The notes under the pieces: generated by a model
Told to the model about the DNA's origin: nothing
The model's database searches: none
Seen by the model: the letters and a program-made list of their open reading frames with translations, nothing else
Assembly: GCA_965212135.1 (NCBI GenBank)
Contig: OZ243044.1
Location: forward strand, 2,046,001 to 2,110,000
Reading direction: 5' to 3'
DNA from: Bin75 sp965212135
GTDB lineage: Bacteria > Nitrospirota > Nitrospiria > Nitrospirales > UBA8639
DNA length: 64,000 nt
In this document: positions 8,443-16,765 of the stretch, one piece after another
Layout: each line of letters starts with the position of its first letter
Position numbering within the stretch: the stretch's first letter is position 1
Program-made: the position numbers and the translations under genes

Positions 8443-8790
8443 GTGTCCGAACTTGTCGCCGAAGCCACGACCGCAAATTGGGAAACCGAGGTGGGTCAGA
8501 CCGATGAATTGGTGATGGTGGATTTTTGGGCTGTCTGGTGCGGTCCCTGTCAGATGGTCGCCCCGATTGTCGAAGAATTGGCCAAAGACTATGCGGGGAA
8601 GCTCAAGGTCATGAAACTCAATACCGATGAAGCCCCGGAAATCGCGAGCACGTTTCAAATCATGAGCATTCCGACGATTCTCTTTTTCAAAAACGGAAAG
8701 CCGGTTGAAAAAATAGTGGGCGCGCGCCCCAAACCGCAATTCAAGCAAATCATAGATTCTCTCCTCGCCCCGCGTCCCGCACCCGCCTAG
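8443..8790 (+). CDS. trxA: Thioredoxin
   Basis: A 115-residue thioredoxin. The active site WCGPC places the redox cysteines at C33 and C36, with the preceding DFWA strand and the cis-proline IPT at about residue 77. Length and fold match TrxA, with a short proline-rich tail. The start is GTG at 8443 with a strong AGGAGGA 5 bases upstream. It reduces disulfides in cytoplasmic proteins, usually fed by thioredoxin reductase, which is not in this window. recN follows after 22 bases. Confidence 0.95.
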   Translation: MSELVAEATTANWETEVGQTDELVMVDFWAVWCGPCQMVAPIVEELAKDYAGKLKVMKLNTDEAPEIASTFQIMSIPTILFFKNGKPVEKIVGARPKPQFKQIIDSLLAPRPAPA

Positions 8791-8812
8791 GGCCGGGGTA
8801 TGCGCCGAGATT

Positions 8813-10507
8813 ATGCTCACCGAGCTGCGCATTTCCCACTTTGCTCTCATTGATTCCCTTGAACTTGAGTTCTCGCCTGGTTTTCAGGTCTTGACGGGAG
8901 AGACCGGCGCCGGCAAGTCGTTGCTGGTTGACGCGCTGGCCCTGTTGCTGGGCGGCCGCGCCTCCGCGGGCGACGTTCGAAGCGGGGCGAAGGAGGCCGT
9001 GCTGGAAGCGGTCTTCACCGTCTCGGATCATCCCGCGCTTCTCTCCAAACTGGAAGAATGGGATTTGTCGTCGGACGACGGGCGCGAGCTGTGCCTGCGC
9101 CGGATTGTGTCGGGGGGGGAAGGGCGGAACCGGATGTACGTGAACGGCACGCCGGTCCCGTTGAACCGGATGGCGGAATTGGGCGGATGGCTGGTTGATA
9201 TTCACGGGCAGCATGAACAGCAATCGCTGCTCTCTCCCAAAGTGCAACTGCAAGTCCTTGATGCGTTCGGAGGGTTGCTGACCGTCCGCGACGACTATGC
9301 CAAACAGTATCAGCGCTGGCAGGACCTGGTGCGCGACATGGAAGACGTCGCGCGCCGGGCCGGGGAACGAAACGAGCGCGAGGAGTTTTTGCGGTTTCAG
9401 AATGAGGAATTACGCGCGGCGCACGTCATGCCCGGAGAAGACGAAGCGCTTATTCGGGAACACCGCACGCTGCAGAACGGCGGCCGGATCGCGGAACTGG
9501 CCAATCAGGCCTATGACCTGTTGTATCGGAATCAAGGGGCGATTCTTGCGCAATTGGCGGAGGTCGGAAAACTCGTGCGGGAGTTAGAGGCCCTTGACGA
9601 AACGACGCGCCGGTGGAGCGAATGGGCCGGCGGCGGCATGGCCCAGGCGGAAGAATTGATGATGGCCGTCCGACGATATACGGACGGGTTTGAGCATGAC
9701 CCTGGCAGACTGGCGCAGATTGACGAACGCCTGGCGTTGCTGCAGGGGTTGAAAAAGAAATATCGCGAGCCGCTTGAAGGGTTAATCGCTCGTCAAGCCC
9801 GGATGCAAGCCGAGCTGGATGAATTGGCGAATCTTGACGAGCATATGGAGACCCTGCAACAGCGGGTTTCGCAGGCCTGTCAGGACACGTGGGACGCGGG
9901 GCGGAAGCTGTCCCGGTCCCGTCACGCCGTGGCCGGGAAACTTGAAAAACGGATCGCAACCGAATTGCCCCCGTTAAAGCTGGAACATGCCGCGTTCCGC
10001 ATTGAGCTGACCACGGCGTCGCAGCCGGATCAGGCCGGGCCGCACGGCATGGATCAGATCACGTTTGTCTTTTGCGCCAATCCGGGAGAAAGCCTGCAGC
10101 CGTTGGCGCGCGTGGCATCGGGCGGGGAACTGTCCCGGCTGATGCTGGCGATGAAAACCGTGTTGGCGGGCGTGGATGAAGTGCCGGTGCTGCTGTTTGA
10201 CGAAGTGGATACGGGCGTCGGGGGCAACGTGGCCGCAGCCATGGGGCAACGGCTCCATGCGCTGGGCCGCACGCATCAGGTCTTCTGTATCACCCATCTG
10301 CCGCAAATCGCGGCTCAGGGCCACCACCATTATCTGGTGGAAAAATCCGGCGTGAACAAGCGAACCGTCATCACGGTCCGGCGTCTCCACGCCAGGGACC
10401 GGGAAGAAGAAATTGCGCGAATGTTGGGTGGCGCGACGATTACGCAAACGGTCAAAAAGGCGGCCGGAGAAATGCTCAAGGCCGCCCAACTAGCGCGAAC
10501 CGGGTGA
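8813..10507 (+). CDS. recN: DNA repair protein RecN
   Basis: A 564-residue SMC-like ATPase of normal RecN length. Walker A GETGAGKS is at residues 29-36, the ABC signature VASGGELSRL is at about residue 433 and Walker B LLFDEVDTGVGG is at about residue 459, followed by the H-loop in FCITHLPQIAA. The middle region is coiled-coil (EELRAAHVMPGEDEALIREH). RecN joins DNA ends during double-strand break repair. It follows thioredoxin closely and may share its transcript. Confidence 0.97.
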   Translation: MLTELRISHFALIDSLELEFSPGFQVLTGETGAGKSLLVDALALLLGGRASAGDVRSGAKEAVLEAVFTVSDHPALLSKLEEWDLSSDDGRELCLRRIVSGGEGRNRMYVNGTPVPLNRMAELGGWLVDIHGQHEQQSLLSPKVQLQVLDAFGGLLTVRDDYAKQYQRWQDLVRDMEDVARRAGERNEREEFLRFQNEELRAAHVMPGEDEALIREHRTLQNGGRIAELANQAYDLLYRNQGAILAQLAEVGKLVRELEALDETTRRWSEWAGGGMAQAEELMMAVRRYTDGFEHDPGRLAQIDERLALLQGLKKKYREPLEGLIARQARMQAELDELANLDEHMETLQQRVSQACQDTWDAGRKLSRSRHAVAGKLEKRIATELPPLKLEHAAFRIELTTASQPDQAGPHGMDQITFVFCANPGESLQPLARVASGGELSRLMLAMKTVLAGVDEVPVLLFDEVDTGVGGNVAAAMGQRLHALGRTHQVFCITHLPQIAAQGHHHYLVEKSGVNKRTVITVRRLHARDREEEIARMLGGATITQTVKKAAGEMLKAAQLARTG

Positions 10508-10526
10508 ACGCGCCGCCGAACCTTCC

Positions 10527-11195
10527 TTACGCGACTTTCCAGAAAAACACCGCGGCCATGCGTTTGGAAGCCAGTTCGGTGCCCCACCCAAAATACGACG
10601 TGGCGGAATGAATCAGGTCGGATGAATACACCACGAGACGATTGAATACGTAGGGCACTTCCAGTATTTCCTCAAAAAGCGTCGGGTCCGCGTCGCGGGG
10701 CATTCCGGGAACGTCTCGCAAACTTTCATGGTCACGCGGACAGACGTTGCCTCCGGGTGCTTCTCCGGGCAGGTGGAGCCGGTAAAACGACGTGCCGGCG
10801 TGAGTGGTTGGAGGGTTGGGGTGGAGGTACAGTACGGCTGCGTAATCGCACATGGCCGCGGTGTCCACGTGCGGACGCGCCACGCCTTCGGCCCCCCCGC
10901 AGATCTGGATGTGATTATGGCCGGACCGGCCCGCTTCCGAATCGGTTTGCGGTTGAAGGGCCGCGATGTGGAGCCGCCGTTTCACGCAATCCTCGACGCG
11001 GCGCAATTCCTCGACCGTGAGCGCGTGGGGGGCCCGCATCCCCGGCCACGGTTCCGGACGCCACGGCGATCCCAGTGTCCATGTGCCGCGTGTGATACAC
11101 CGCTGCGCCACCTCAAGGGCATTGGGCAGCATCGTGTCTTCGATCCAGTAATCGTGTCCCAGCCGAGGTTCACGAAAGGGAAGAGAAACAGGCAT
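10527..11195 (-). CDS. DUF6445-like protein, probable Fe(II)/2-oxoglutarate-type oxygenase fold
   Basis: A 222-residue protein with a candidate metal-binding facial triad: H109-x-D111 in ARPHVDTAAM and a distal H196 in DLIHSATSYFG. A conserved basic/aromatic stretch GTSFYRL lies between them. The layout matches DUF6445 proteins of the cupin-like Fe/2OG superfamily, several of which sit in flavin-dependent halogenase or peptide-modification settings. Here no such partner is adjacent. It converges on recN with a 19-base gap. A promoter match lies about 90 bases upstream. The substrate is unknown and the family call is from motif memory only. Confidence 0.65.
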   Translation of the reverse strand: MPVSLPFREPRLGHDYWIEDTMLPNALEVAQRCITRGTWTLGSPWRPEPWPGMRAPHALTVEELRRVEDCVKRRLHIAALQPQTDSEAGRSGHNHIQICGGAEGVARPHVDTAAMCDYAAVLYLHPNPPTTHAGTSFYRLHLPGEAPGGNVCPRDHESLRDVPGMPRDADPTLFEEILEVPYVFNRLVVYSSDLIHSATSYFGWGTELASKRMAAVFFWKVA

Positions 11196-11285
11196 CGGCC
11201 GCTCCGTGCGGGTGGCGTATGCGTCGCACCGCCGTTGAGAACATGAGATATTGCGAGAGCACAGGCGTCGAACGAGTCAAGAGGG

Positions 11286-11315
11286 AGCATAGTCACCGGA
11301 TGGATTTGCGGTCAA
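11286..11315 (-). promoter_or_regulatory. Sigma70-type promoter for the DUF6445-like gene
   Basis: Minus-strand TTGACC (11315-11310), an 18-base spacer and TATGCT (11291-11286), about 90 bases before the start codon at 11195. Confidence 0.5.
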
Positions 11316-11616
11316 GTGAGGAGGGTGCGCGACCCGGGAGGTCAGCCGGGTCACGGACCTGAACATGGGGACCATCAATCGCCGGATGTCCAACCGCAAG
11401 GATGCCTTCGGCTGCTTCGGTCCGGCGGCGGTCTTCAGCCGCCCCGGTCCGGGTGTCTCCTGATCCCGGTTCTCAAACGGTTGTGCGGACGGTCACGGGC
11501 CGGGGCGTCGAATCTGGCCATGGCGACTCCACGTTGACAGGGATGAGGCGTTGTGATAATTGCAAGAAGATTGCAGTAGAGAAGCGGGCCCGCACGGGCG
11601 ACGATGGAGCCGTGGC
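11316..11616. other. Intergenic gap, no convincing gene
   Basis: This divergent gap lies between the DUF6445-like gene and the Fur-family gene. It holds a GGCGGC/GCCGCC inverted repeat around 11426-11445 and an AT-richer stretch around 11553-11580 (GTTGTGATAATTGCAAG) that may contain the promoter or operator of the regulator. I see no clear palindromic Fur or Zur box. Confidence 0.5.
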
Positions 11617-12036
11617 GTGACAACCAGGATACACAACGAGATTCGGGCGGCGGGGAAGCGGATGACGCGAACCCGTCAGGCGGTGCTTGCGGTGCTTCAA
11701 TCCACCCGGTATCCGTTAAGCCCGGGTGACCTGTACGCCCGGTTAAAAAAAAAGAACGTCGCCATAGACCCGGTCACCGTCTACCGCAACTTGACCGCAT
11801 TAAAGGAACTCGGGCTGATCACGCAGCTTGAACTGCATCAGGAAGGGCAGTTTCGGTACGAGATCAAAGAAGGCCGCGATCATCACCATCACATTCGGTG
11901 CAGGAGTTGCGGTCGGATTGTTGACCTGCTGTTGTGTCCGCTCAAAAAACTGACGGCGATGATTGAACAGGAAACGCGGTTTGTGGTGGGCGATCATTCA
12001 TTGGAATGGAGCGGCTGGTGTCCCAAATGCCAGTAA
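11617..12036 (+). CDS. Fur-family transcriptional regulator (Fur/Zur/PerR type)
   Basis: A 139-residue regulator. The N-terminal winged helix holds the recognition segment DPVTVYRNLTALKELGLI (about residues 51-68). The C-terminal dimer domain has a metal-binding histidine run at residues 89-92, and two CxxC pairs, C95/C98 and C135/C138, for a structural zinc. The start is taken at GTG 11617 with GGAG upstream; an in-frame ATG 16 codons later is also possible. Sequence alone does not separate Fur, Zur and PerR. Its neighbour, a MerC-like membrane protein 26 bases downstream, argues for a metal-related target, and I infer Zur-like control with moderate confidence. Confidence 0.85.
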   Translation: MTTRIHNEIRAAGKRMTRTRQAVLAVLQSTRYPLSPGDLYARLKKKNVAIDPVTVYRNLTALKELGLITQLELHQEGQFRYEIKEGRDHHHHIRCRSCGRIVDLLLCPLKKLTAMIEQETRFVVGDHSLEWSGWCPKCQ

Positions 12037-12062
12037 CGTCGGAGCGGCAATAAGGTGGGCGG

Positions 12063-12527
12063 ATGAAAGCCTTGGGCGCGAGACTGTCACGGGCCGGTTC
12101 GCTCATCTCGTTGGTGTGCGCGGTGCATTGCGCGTTGACGCCGGTGGCGGTGCTGGCGCTGCCGTTATTGGCGGCGCAATACGGCGGCGCGCTGGCCGGT
12201 CCGTTCGATGCGGTGTTTTCTCATTCGGCGGAATGGGTGTTTCTGGGCGTGATCGTGGTGATCGCCGGGTTTGGCGTGCTCGTGACCTATCCGGTGCATG
12301 GCGACCGTCGTCCGGCGGTCTTGACGGTGGTCGGCTTTGTGATGTTGCTGACGGTGCGGGTGTTCGTGGAACAAGGATCAACCGCGGAAATCACCGGAGA
12401 CTTGATCGGCGCGTCGAGTATTGCTTGGGGTGGATGGGTCAACCGGGCGTTGTGCCGCTGTCATGGCTGTCATGAAGGGGACGATGTGGATGGCGACCCC
12501 CGGCCGATTCCGGCGTCGGCGGCGTAA
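12063..12527 (+). CDS. MerC-domain membrane protein
   Basis: A 154-residue membrane protein with four hydrophobic segments. The MerC signature CAVHC (C19, H22, C23, within SLVCAVHCALTPV) lies in the first helix. A short cytoplasmic tail carries CRCHGCHEGDDVDGD, a possible second metal site. MerC proteins move mercuric or other metal ions across the inner membrane. Without mer genes nearby, and with a Fur-family regulator directly upstream, a role in physiological metal (zinc) handling is more likely than mercury resistance. That is inference. Confidence 0.85.
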   Translation: MKALGARLSRAGSLISLVCAVHCALTPVAVLALPLLAAQYGGALAGPFDAVFSHSAEWVFLGVIVVIAGFGVLVTYPVHGDRRPAVLTVVGFVMLLTVRVFVEQGSTAEITGDLIGASSIAWGGWVNRALCRCHGCHEGDDVDGDPRPIPASAA

Positions 12528-12535
12528 GGTCTGCT

Positions 12536-12552
12536 CCCCGCCGCCGGCGGGG
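12536..12552. terminator. Hairpin between convergent merC-like and aroG-type genes
   Basis: CCCCGCC and GGCGGGG form a perfect 7-base stem around a GCC loop in the 29-base space between two convergent genes. No T-run follows, so it may act in both directions or need Rho. Confidence 0.5.
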
Positions 12553-12556
12553 TCTC

Positions 12557-13639
12557 TTACGATGTCCCGGCGCGAACGGGCGACTGTGTCGCCAACGTAT
12601 TCGCCAGGTCGTACAACAGGGCTTCCGTCTCATCCCAGCCGATGCAGGCGTCGGTGATCGAAACCCCGTAGTCCAGCGCGCGGTCTCTGGCCCATGATTG
12701 CCTGCCCGGCTTCAGATTGCTTTCCAGCAACAATCCCAGAATACGTTTTTGCTCTTCGCAATACTGCTGCAACACGGAGTGGGCGACCGGAATTTGACGC
12801 ATGTGATCTTTGTCCGAATTGCCGTGCGAGCAATCCACGATAATGGGCCGCTCAATGTCCTCGTGCACCAATCCGTCCAGGGCCTGGCGGATGTGTTCCC
12901 GGCTGTAGTTGGTTTTGCCGCCGCCGCCCCGCAGCACAATGTGGCGGTCGGGGTTCCCGTTGGTCTTGATAATGGCGGTCACGCCGTTATTGTTAATGCC
13001 GACAAAACTGTGCGTCTGTCGAGCCGCCACCATGGCGTTGAGCGCGACCTGCAAACTGCCGTCCGTGCCGTTTTTGAACCCGACCGGCATGGACAGGCCG
13101 CTGGCCATTTCCCGATGGGTTTGGCTTTCGGTGGTGCGCGCGCCGATGGCCGACCAGCTGATGAGATCGGCAAGATACTGCGGGGTCACCGGGTCGAGCA
13201 GTTCGGTGCCGCACGGCACGCCCGCATCGTTCAGGGCGAGGAGAATGGTGCGGGCCCGTTTGAACCCTTCGGCAATATCGCAACTGCCGTCCAAATGCGG
13301 ATCATTGATCAGCCCTTTCCATCCGACCGTCGTGCGCGGCTTTTCAAAGTAGGTGCGCATGATGAGCAACAGATGATCCTTGGTGGCGTCAATCATGCGT
13401 TTGAGCGAGGTCCCGTAGGCATAGGCCGCGTCCGGGTCATGAATGGAACACGGGCCGACGACCACGAGCAGCCGGTGCCGGTCCCGCCCGTGGAGAACGT
13501 CCCGGATCGCGTGACGGGCTTGGAGCACCGTGGTTTCCGCGGCCTCGGTGATCGGCAGTGATTCTTTGACCTGCCGGGGCGTCACCAGTTCCTTGATATC
13601 AACAATGTGGCGGTTATTCAGCGATTCCCGCATAGGCAT
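12557..13639 (-). CDS. aroG: 3-deoxy-7-phosphoheptulonate (DAHP) synthase, class I
   Basis: A 360-residue AroF/G/H-type enzyme that joins phosphoenolpyruvate and erythrose 4-phosphate, the first step of the shikimate pathway. Family blocks are VVVGPCSIHDPDAA, FEKPRTTVGWKGLINDPHLD, SWSAIGARTTESQ, GFKNGTDG, ILRGG-type VLRGGGGKTNY and VDCSHGNSDKDH, which carry the metal and substrate ligands. The length is normal for the class. The ATG at 13639 is preceded by GTGAGAG, and a second Met lies two codons on. Which aromatic amino acid inhibits it cannot be read from sequence by eye. Confidence 0.95.
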   Translation of the reverse strand: MPMRESLNNRHIVDIKELVTPRQVKESLPITEAAETTVLQARHAIRDVLHGRDRHRLLVVVGPCSIHDPDAAYAYGTSLKRMIDATKDHLLLIMRTYFEKPRTTVGWKGLINDPHLDGSCDIAEGFKRARTILLALNDAGVPCGTELLDPVTPQYLADLISWSAIGARTTESQTHREMASGLSMPVGFKNGTDGSLQVALNAMVAARQTHSFVGINNNGVTAIIKTNGNPDRHIVLRGGGGKTNYSREHIRQALDGLVHEDIERPIIVDCSHGNSDKDHMRQIPVAHSVLQQYCEEQKRILGLLLESNLKPGRQSWARDRALDYGVSITDACIGWDETEALLYDLANTLATQSPVRAGTS

Positions 13640-13893
13640 GCTCTCACTGGATTGGCGTCCGGCCCGCGCGGGCCGTCCCCGCGGTGATGGGCCAATTTCT
13701 TTCGTCGGATTTTTGTCCTTATACCGCAATGCGGCGCGACCCGCAAGGGACGGCCGGACGGGAGACGGTCCGACCCGGGACGGCTGGCGAATTCGTCGGC
13801 TTCCGGGTATGGTGAAACCATGAGAGGGGCGGAAGCGAGCGGGCAGGCGGAGAGCCGGACACCCGTGCGGCGGAAGAGGGGAGCGAGCGTGCG

Positions 13894-14823
13894 ATGACGC
13901 GGCGGCGTGCACTGTTTATTCCCGCCAGGATTACCGACGTGCGGACGTACGATCCTGGCGAGGTGCGCAAAGTCGTTCTCACGCTGCCGGAAACCGTTGA
14001 AATTGACGGCCGGTCCGTTCCGGTGCGTGATCGCATGAGTCCCGGGGCGGCGTTTTTGGCCAGGCCGTTTGGCGGTCGGACGCAAAAATATCGGCGCAGA
14101 ATGTACACGCGCTCCAACTGCGCGGCCGAAAGCCCGCGCGTGCTGGAAACGATTATCAACGATACGCATGCCGAGAAAGCCGATACCTCGCCCTGGTGGC
14201 AAACCGGAGAATTGGAGCGGCTGTGGCGAACGGGCGGGTCGCTGGACGTGCGCGTTGACTATGATGACGCCTGTTCGGAACTGGTGGTCTATCAGAACAG
14301 CGACACGACACGGCGCGACAACCTGATTTTGGAATCGGACTTGGACTGGCCGGCGATGCGGATGGTGGCGGTGGCGCTGTCAACGGGCATCACGCCGTTT
14401 TTATCGTACGTTCGGCATATGCGGGCCAACGCGTTTGGATTCCCAAGGACAAACGAGGCGAACGCGCGCGTGAAAGAAGGCCGGTTCAGCCTTATCGTGA
14501 GCGTCAAAAATCCCCGTCAGTTGATGGAGCACCGGGTCCTGCTCGACCTGGCCGCCGCCTGTCCCCGGCGGTTTTCGTACCATCCCGTGTTGACCAGGGA
14601 ATGGCCGGAAGACTGGTCGGGGACGAAAGGGCGACTCATGCAAATCCTGACAAACGGGGGCGCCGACGAGCATGTACACCTTGGTCCGCTCATGGCGCTG
14701 GAACACGACCTGCACCGGTGCCACGTTCGGTTTTGCGGAAACGCGCGCGCGCGGGATCAGCTTGTTTCCGGCTTGGAGCGGGCCAAGGTGGCGCCGCTTA
14801 GCTTTCGCTCCGAAACCTGGTGA
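13894..14823 (+). CDS. Ferredoxin-NADP reductase-like FAD/NAD(P) oxidoreductase
   Basis: A 309-residue protein with the FNR layout: an N-terminal beta-barrel with an FAD-binding R-x-Y-T motif (RRMYTRSN, about residue 70), a nucleotide-binding block ALSTGITPFLSYVRHM (about residue 158), and late segments FSYHPVLTREWP and VRFCGNARARDQLVSGL near the C-terminus that bind NAD(P)H. A loop between the FAD motif and the Rossmann domain (residues 85-145) is longer and more acidic than in plant-type FNR. No ferredoxin gene is adjacent, and the electron partner is unknown. Confidence 0.75.
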   Translation: MTRRRALFIPARITDVRTYDPGEVRKVVLTLPETVEIDGRSVPVRDRMSPGAAFLARPFGGRTQKYRRRMYTRSNCAAESPRVLETIINDTHAEKADTSPWWQTGELERLWRTGGSLDVRVDYDDACSELVVYQNSDTTRRDNLILESDLDWPAMRMVAVALSTGITPFLSYVRHMRANAFGFPRTNEANARVKEGRFSLIVSVKNPRQLMEHRVLLDLAAACPRRFSYHPVLTREWPEDWSGTKGRLMQILTNGGADEHVHLGPLMALEHDLHRCHVRFCGNARARDQLVSGLERAKVAPLSFRSETW

Positions 14824-14899
14824 CATGCGGTCTCCCCGGAGGACGGACAAGCCGTCGCGGGGGAACGGCGGGCGCCTGGCAGCGGGAAGGAGCAGGCAG

Positions 14900-15316
14900 T
14901 CAACGGCGTGAGGGACCTGGGGGCGGCTGGTTGGCGCGGATCAGGCGTGCGCGTGTCCTGAGACGCTGGGCGTCTTCTGGACGGTTGGCGTCCCGTAAGA
15001 CGTCGGCGTAGCGTTCCAGGATCAGCGCCACATCCTGATGATGGGCTCCCTTGCGTGTTTCCGTAATGCGGAGCAGCTCCCTGTACGCCGCTTCGGCTTG
15101 TTCATAGCGGCGGCGTTCGTGATAAAACGCGGCGGAGCTGTGCAGGGCGCTGACGAGCAGGGGATTGTCGGGCCCCAGCCGGCGTGCCGCGTCAAGTGTG
15201 CGGGCGAGTTGTCGCGCGACCTCCGCGTGAGGCGGCGGCAACGCCGACGCGGCGTGACAGCCGGCGAAGACGAGCAATGGGCCCGTTGCGAGGAGCAGGA
15301 TCGCCGTTGGTCTCAC
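14900..15316 (-). CDS. Short TPR lipoprotein
   Basis: A 138-residue protein starting at GTG 15316. The signal peptide (AILLLATGPLLVFAGC) ends in a lipobox FAGC. About two TPR-like repeats follow (LLVSALHSSAAFYHERRRYE, then VALILERYADVLRDANRPED). It is related in its last repeat to the larger TPR protein at 6737-7453. No Shine-Dalgarno confirms the start, but the lipobox position supports it. It faces the FNR-like gene tail to tail. Probably anchored in the outer membrane; role unknown. Confidence 0.7.
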   Translation of the reverse strand: MRPTAILLLATGPLLVFAGCHAASALPPPHAEVARQLARTLDAARRLGPDNPLLVSALHSSAAFYHERRRYEQAEAAYRELLRITETRKGAHHQDVALILERYADVLRDANRPEDAQRLRTRARLIRANQPPPGPSRR

Positions 15317-15678
15317 GCCGCAAGGCGGCTCATGCGGTGCGGCGGGCTTCACGGGCCGCCCGAACACCGCCGCGCACAACCGAAGACCACCGGACACCAC
15401 CGCGCGCAGACGCCGCCCTGTCGCATGGGAGCCGGCCGCGGACGGGAGGCGATCTCTTGCCCGGAGGCTTCGGCGCGGCGTATCGTACGGCGGGTGGCGG
15501 TGTGCCGTCATGCGTGAGAGGGCGTCAGCCAACGCGGGGAGTCTCTGATGATCTGGCGGCAATGGCATCAACGGCGTCGTGAAGAAGCGGATCCGTGCCC
15601 GGATGGTTCCCGAACAGCCGTGAGCCGTTCGTGGTGTGCCGGGTCCGTGAGGACACAGCGGGGAGTGAACGAGCGCTG
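15317..15678. other. Divergent intergenic region without a recognised gene
   Basis: 362 bases between the TPR lipoprotein and the J-domain gene, which point away from each other. Both strands have open stretches but they are arginine/proline-rich with no recognisable domain. Promoters for both genes must lie here; no clear -35/-10 pair stands out. Confidence 0.5.
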
Positions 15679-16347
15679 ATGGGACGCATTCATCTTGATT
15701 ACTATACCACGTTGGCAGTGACGCCGCAGGCATCGGACGACGAGATCAAGCGAGCGTATCGCAAGCTGGCCCTCAAATACCACCCAGACCGCAATCAGGG
15801 CAACGCCGGCGCCGAAGAAAAAATTCGGGAAATCAACGCGGCGTATGAAGTGCTTGGCGACCCGGAAACCCGTCAATCTTACGAACGGTTGCGCTTTGGC
15901 GGGTATGGGCGGAAAACGGATTTTGCCGACGAGACACCCGCCGACACGCTGTCCCCGGACGTCATCCTGGAGAGCATGGAGAAAAAGTTGTGGGAAGAAG
16001 GCAGAGTGGAAATCTTTCGGCAATTGTTGCGTGACCTTCCCCTCGTGAAACGCGAATTGGCGAACATTCGGAAAGCCACGGTCGCGGCGTTGGGCTATGA
16101 CAAATTTCGCGAAGAGATTGTGAAACGTCACGCCGGACTCGTGATGGGAGACCTGGTGACGCCTGACATGGAAGAACGAAAAGCCCGGCTGCTGGATATT
16201 GCCGGGCAAATGATGCGGTCTCAAGGCGTGGGCGGAGGCCGGGAAGAAGGAACGGACTGGGTTGACCGGCAACTGGCCGCGGCGTTTCATCGGGGCCGGG
16301 TTCACGGGTACTGCCAAGCCTGTGAGTTGCGCTATGTTCGGCGGTAA
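15679..16347 (+). CDS. J-domain protein (DnaJ-like co-chaperone)
   Basis: A 222-residue protein. Residues 6-72 form a full J-domain: DYYTTLAVTPQASDDEIKRA, with the HPD tripeptide at residues 35-37, then EEKIREINAAYEVLGDPETR. The rest is helical and charged (KKLWEEGRVEIFRQLLRDLP) with no Gly/Phe or zinc-finger region, so it is a class C J-protein rather than DnaJ itself. It should stimulate a DnaK ATPase for a specific client. A late pair of cysteines (YCQAC) near the C-terminus is of unknown meaning. Confidence 0.9.
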   Translation: MGRIHLDYYTTLAVTPQASDDEIKRAYRKLALKYHPDRNQGNAGAEEKIREINAAYEVLGDPETRQSYERLRFGGYGRKTDFADETPADTLSPDVILESMEKKLWEEGRVEIFRQLLRDLPLVKRELANIRKATVAALGYDKFREEIVKRHAGLVMGDLVTPDMEERKARLLDIAGQMMRSQGVGGGREEGTDWVDRQLAAAFHRGRVHGYCQACELRYVRR

Positions 16348-16379
16348 GCCCGGCGCGGCCCTGCACAGGAAGAGGCATG

Positions 16380-16467
16380 TGGCGGAGGGGGTGGGATTCG
16401 AACCCACGGTCCCGTGAAGGACTCCGGTTTTCAAGACCGGCCTGTTCGGCCACTCCAGCACCCCTCC
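16380..16467 (-). tRNA. tRNA-Ser (anticodon UGA)
   Basis: An 88-base minus-strand gene from GGAGGGG to an encoded CCA end. The acceptor stem GGAGGGG/CCCCTCC is perfect. The anticodon stem is CCGGT/ACCGG with loop CTTGAAA (anticodon TGA). The long variable arm (AGTCCTTCACGGGACC) is typical of tRNA-Ser, and the T loop reads GTTCGAATC. Confidence 0.97.
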
Positions 16468-16499
16468 TCTCTCCAGATTGCACGCACGGGTTCCGCCCG

Positions 16500-16733
16500 T
16501 TATGGCGCGGGCTCTCTGATTAAAAACCATCCGTGCTGCTGCATGCAGACGTCATAGCCGGCGTCGCCTTTCAGCCCGGCGAGGCCGGGGTCGTTCTGAC
16601 ATTCGGCGTCCACGCGGGCAAATTCATCCGGCGAGGCGCCGGGTTTCGACCATGAGGTCTGCACGGGCGTCAGCGCGCACCCGACCAGCAGTCCGCATCC
16701 GGCCAATAATCCGATCAGGTTCCCAGCGTGCAT
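16500..16733 (-). CDS. Small outer-membrane-type lipoprotein
   Basis: A 77-residue protein with a lipoprotein signal peptide and lipobox LVGC (residues 16-19), followed by a short mature part with two cysteines (DAECQNDP and YDVCMQQHGW). The Cys spacing suggests one disulfide. GGAGGA precedes the ATG at 16733. It lies just downstream of serS on the same strand. Small lipoproteins with this YDxCMxxxGW ending are common and uncharacterised. Confidence 0.8.
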   Translation of the reverse strand: MHAGNLIGLLAGCGLLVGCALTPVQTSWSKPGASPDEFARVDAECQNDPGLAGLKGDAGYDVCMQQHGWFLIREPAP

Positions 16734-16765
16734 ACTCCCATCCTCCTTGTCGCGGCGTTGTGGGT

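Noticed and set aside
11365..11463. A 32-codon frame (MGTINRRMSNRKDAF...) in the gap before the Fur-family gene
   Set aside because: It has no ribosome site and no known family, is very short, and contains the inverted repeat around 11426-11445.
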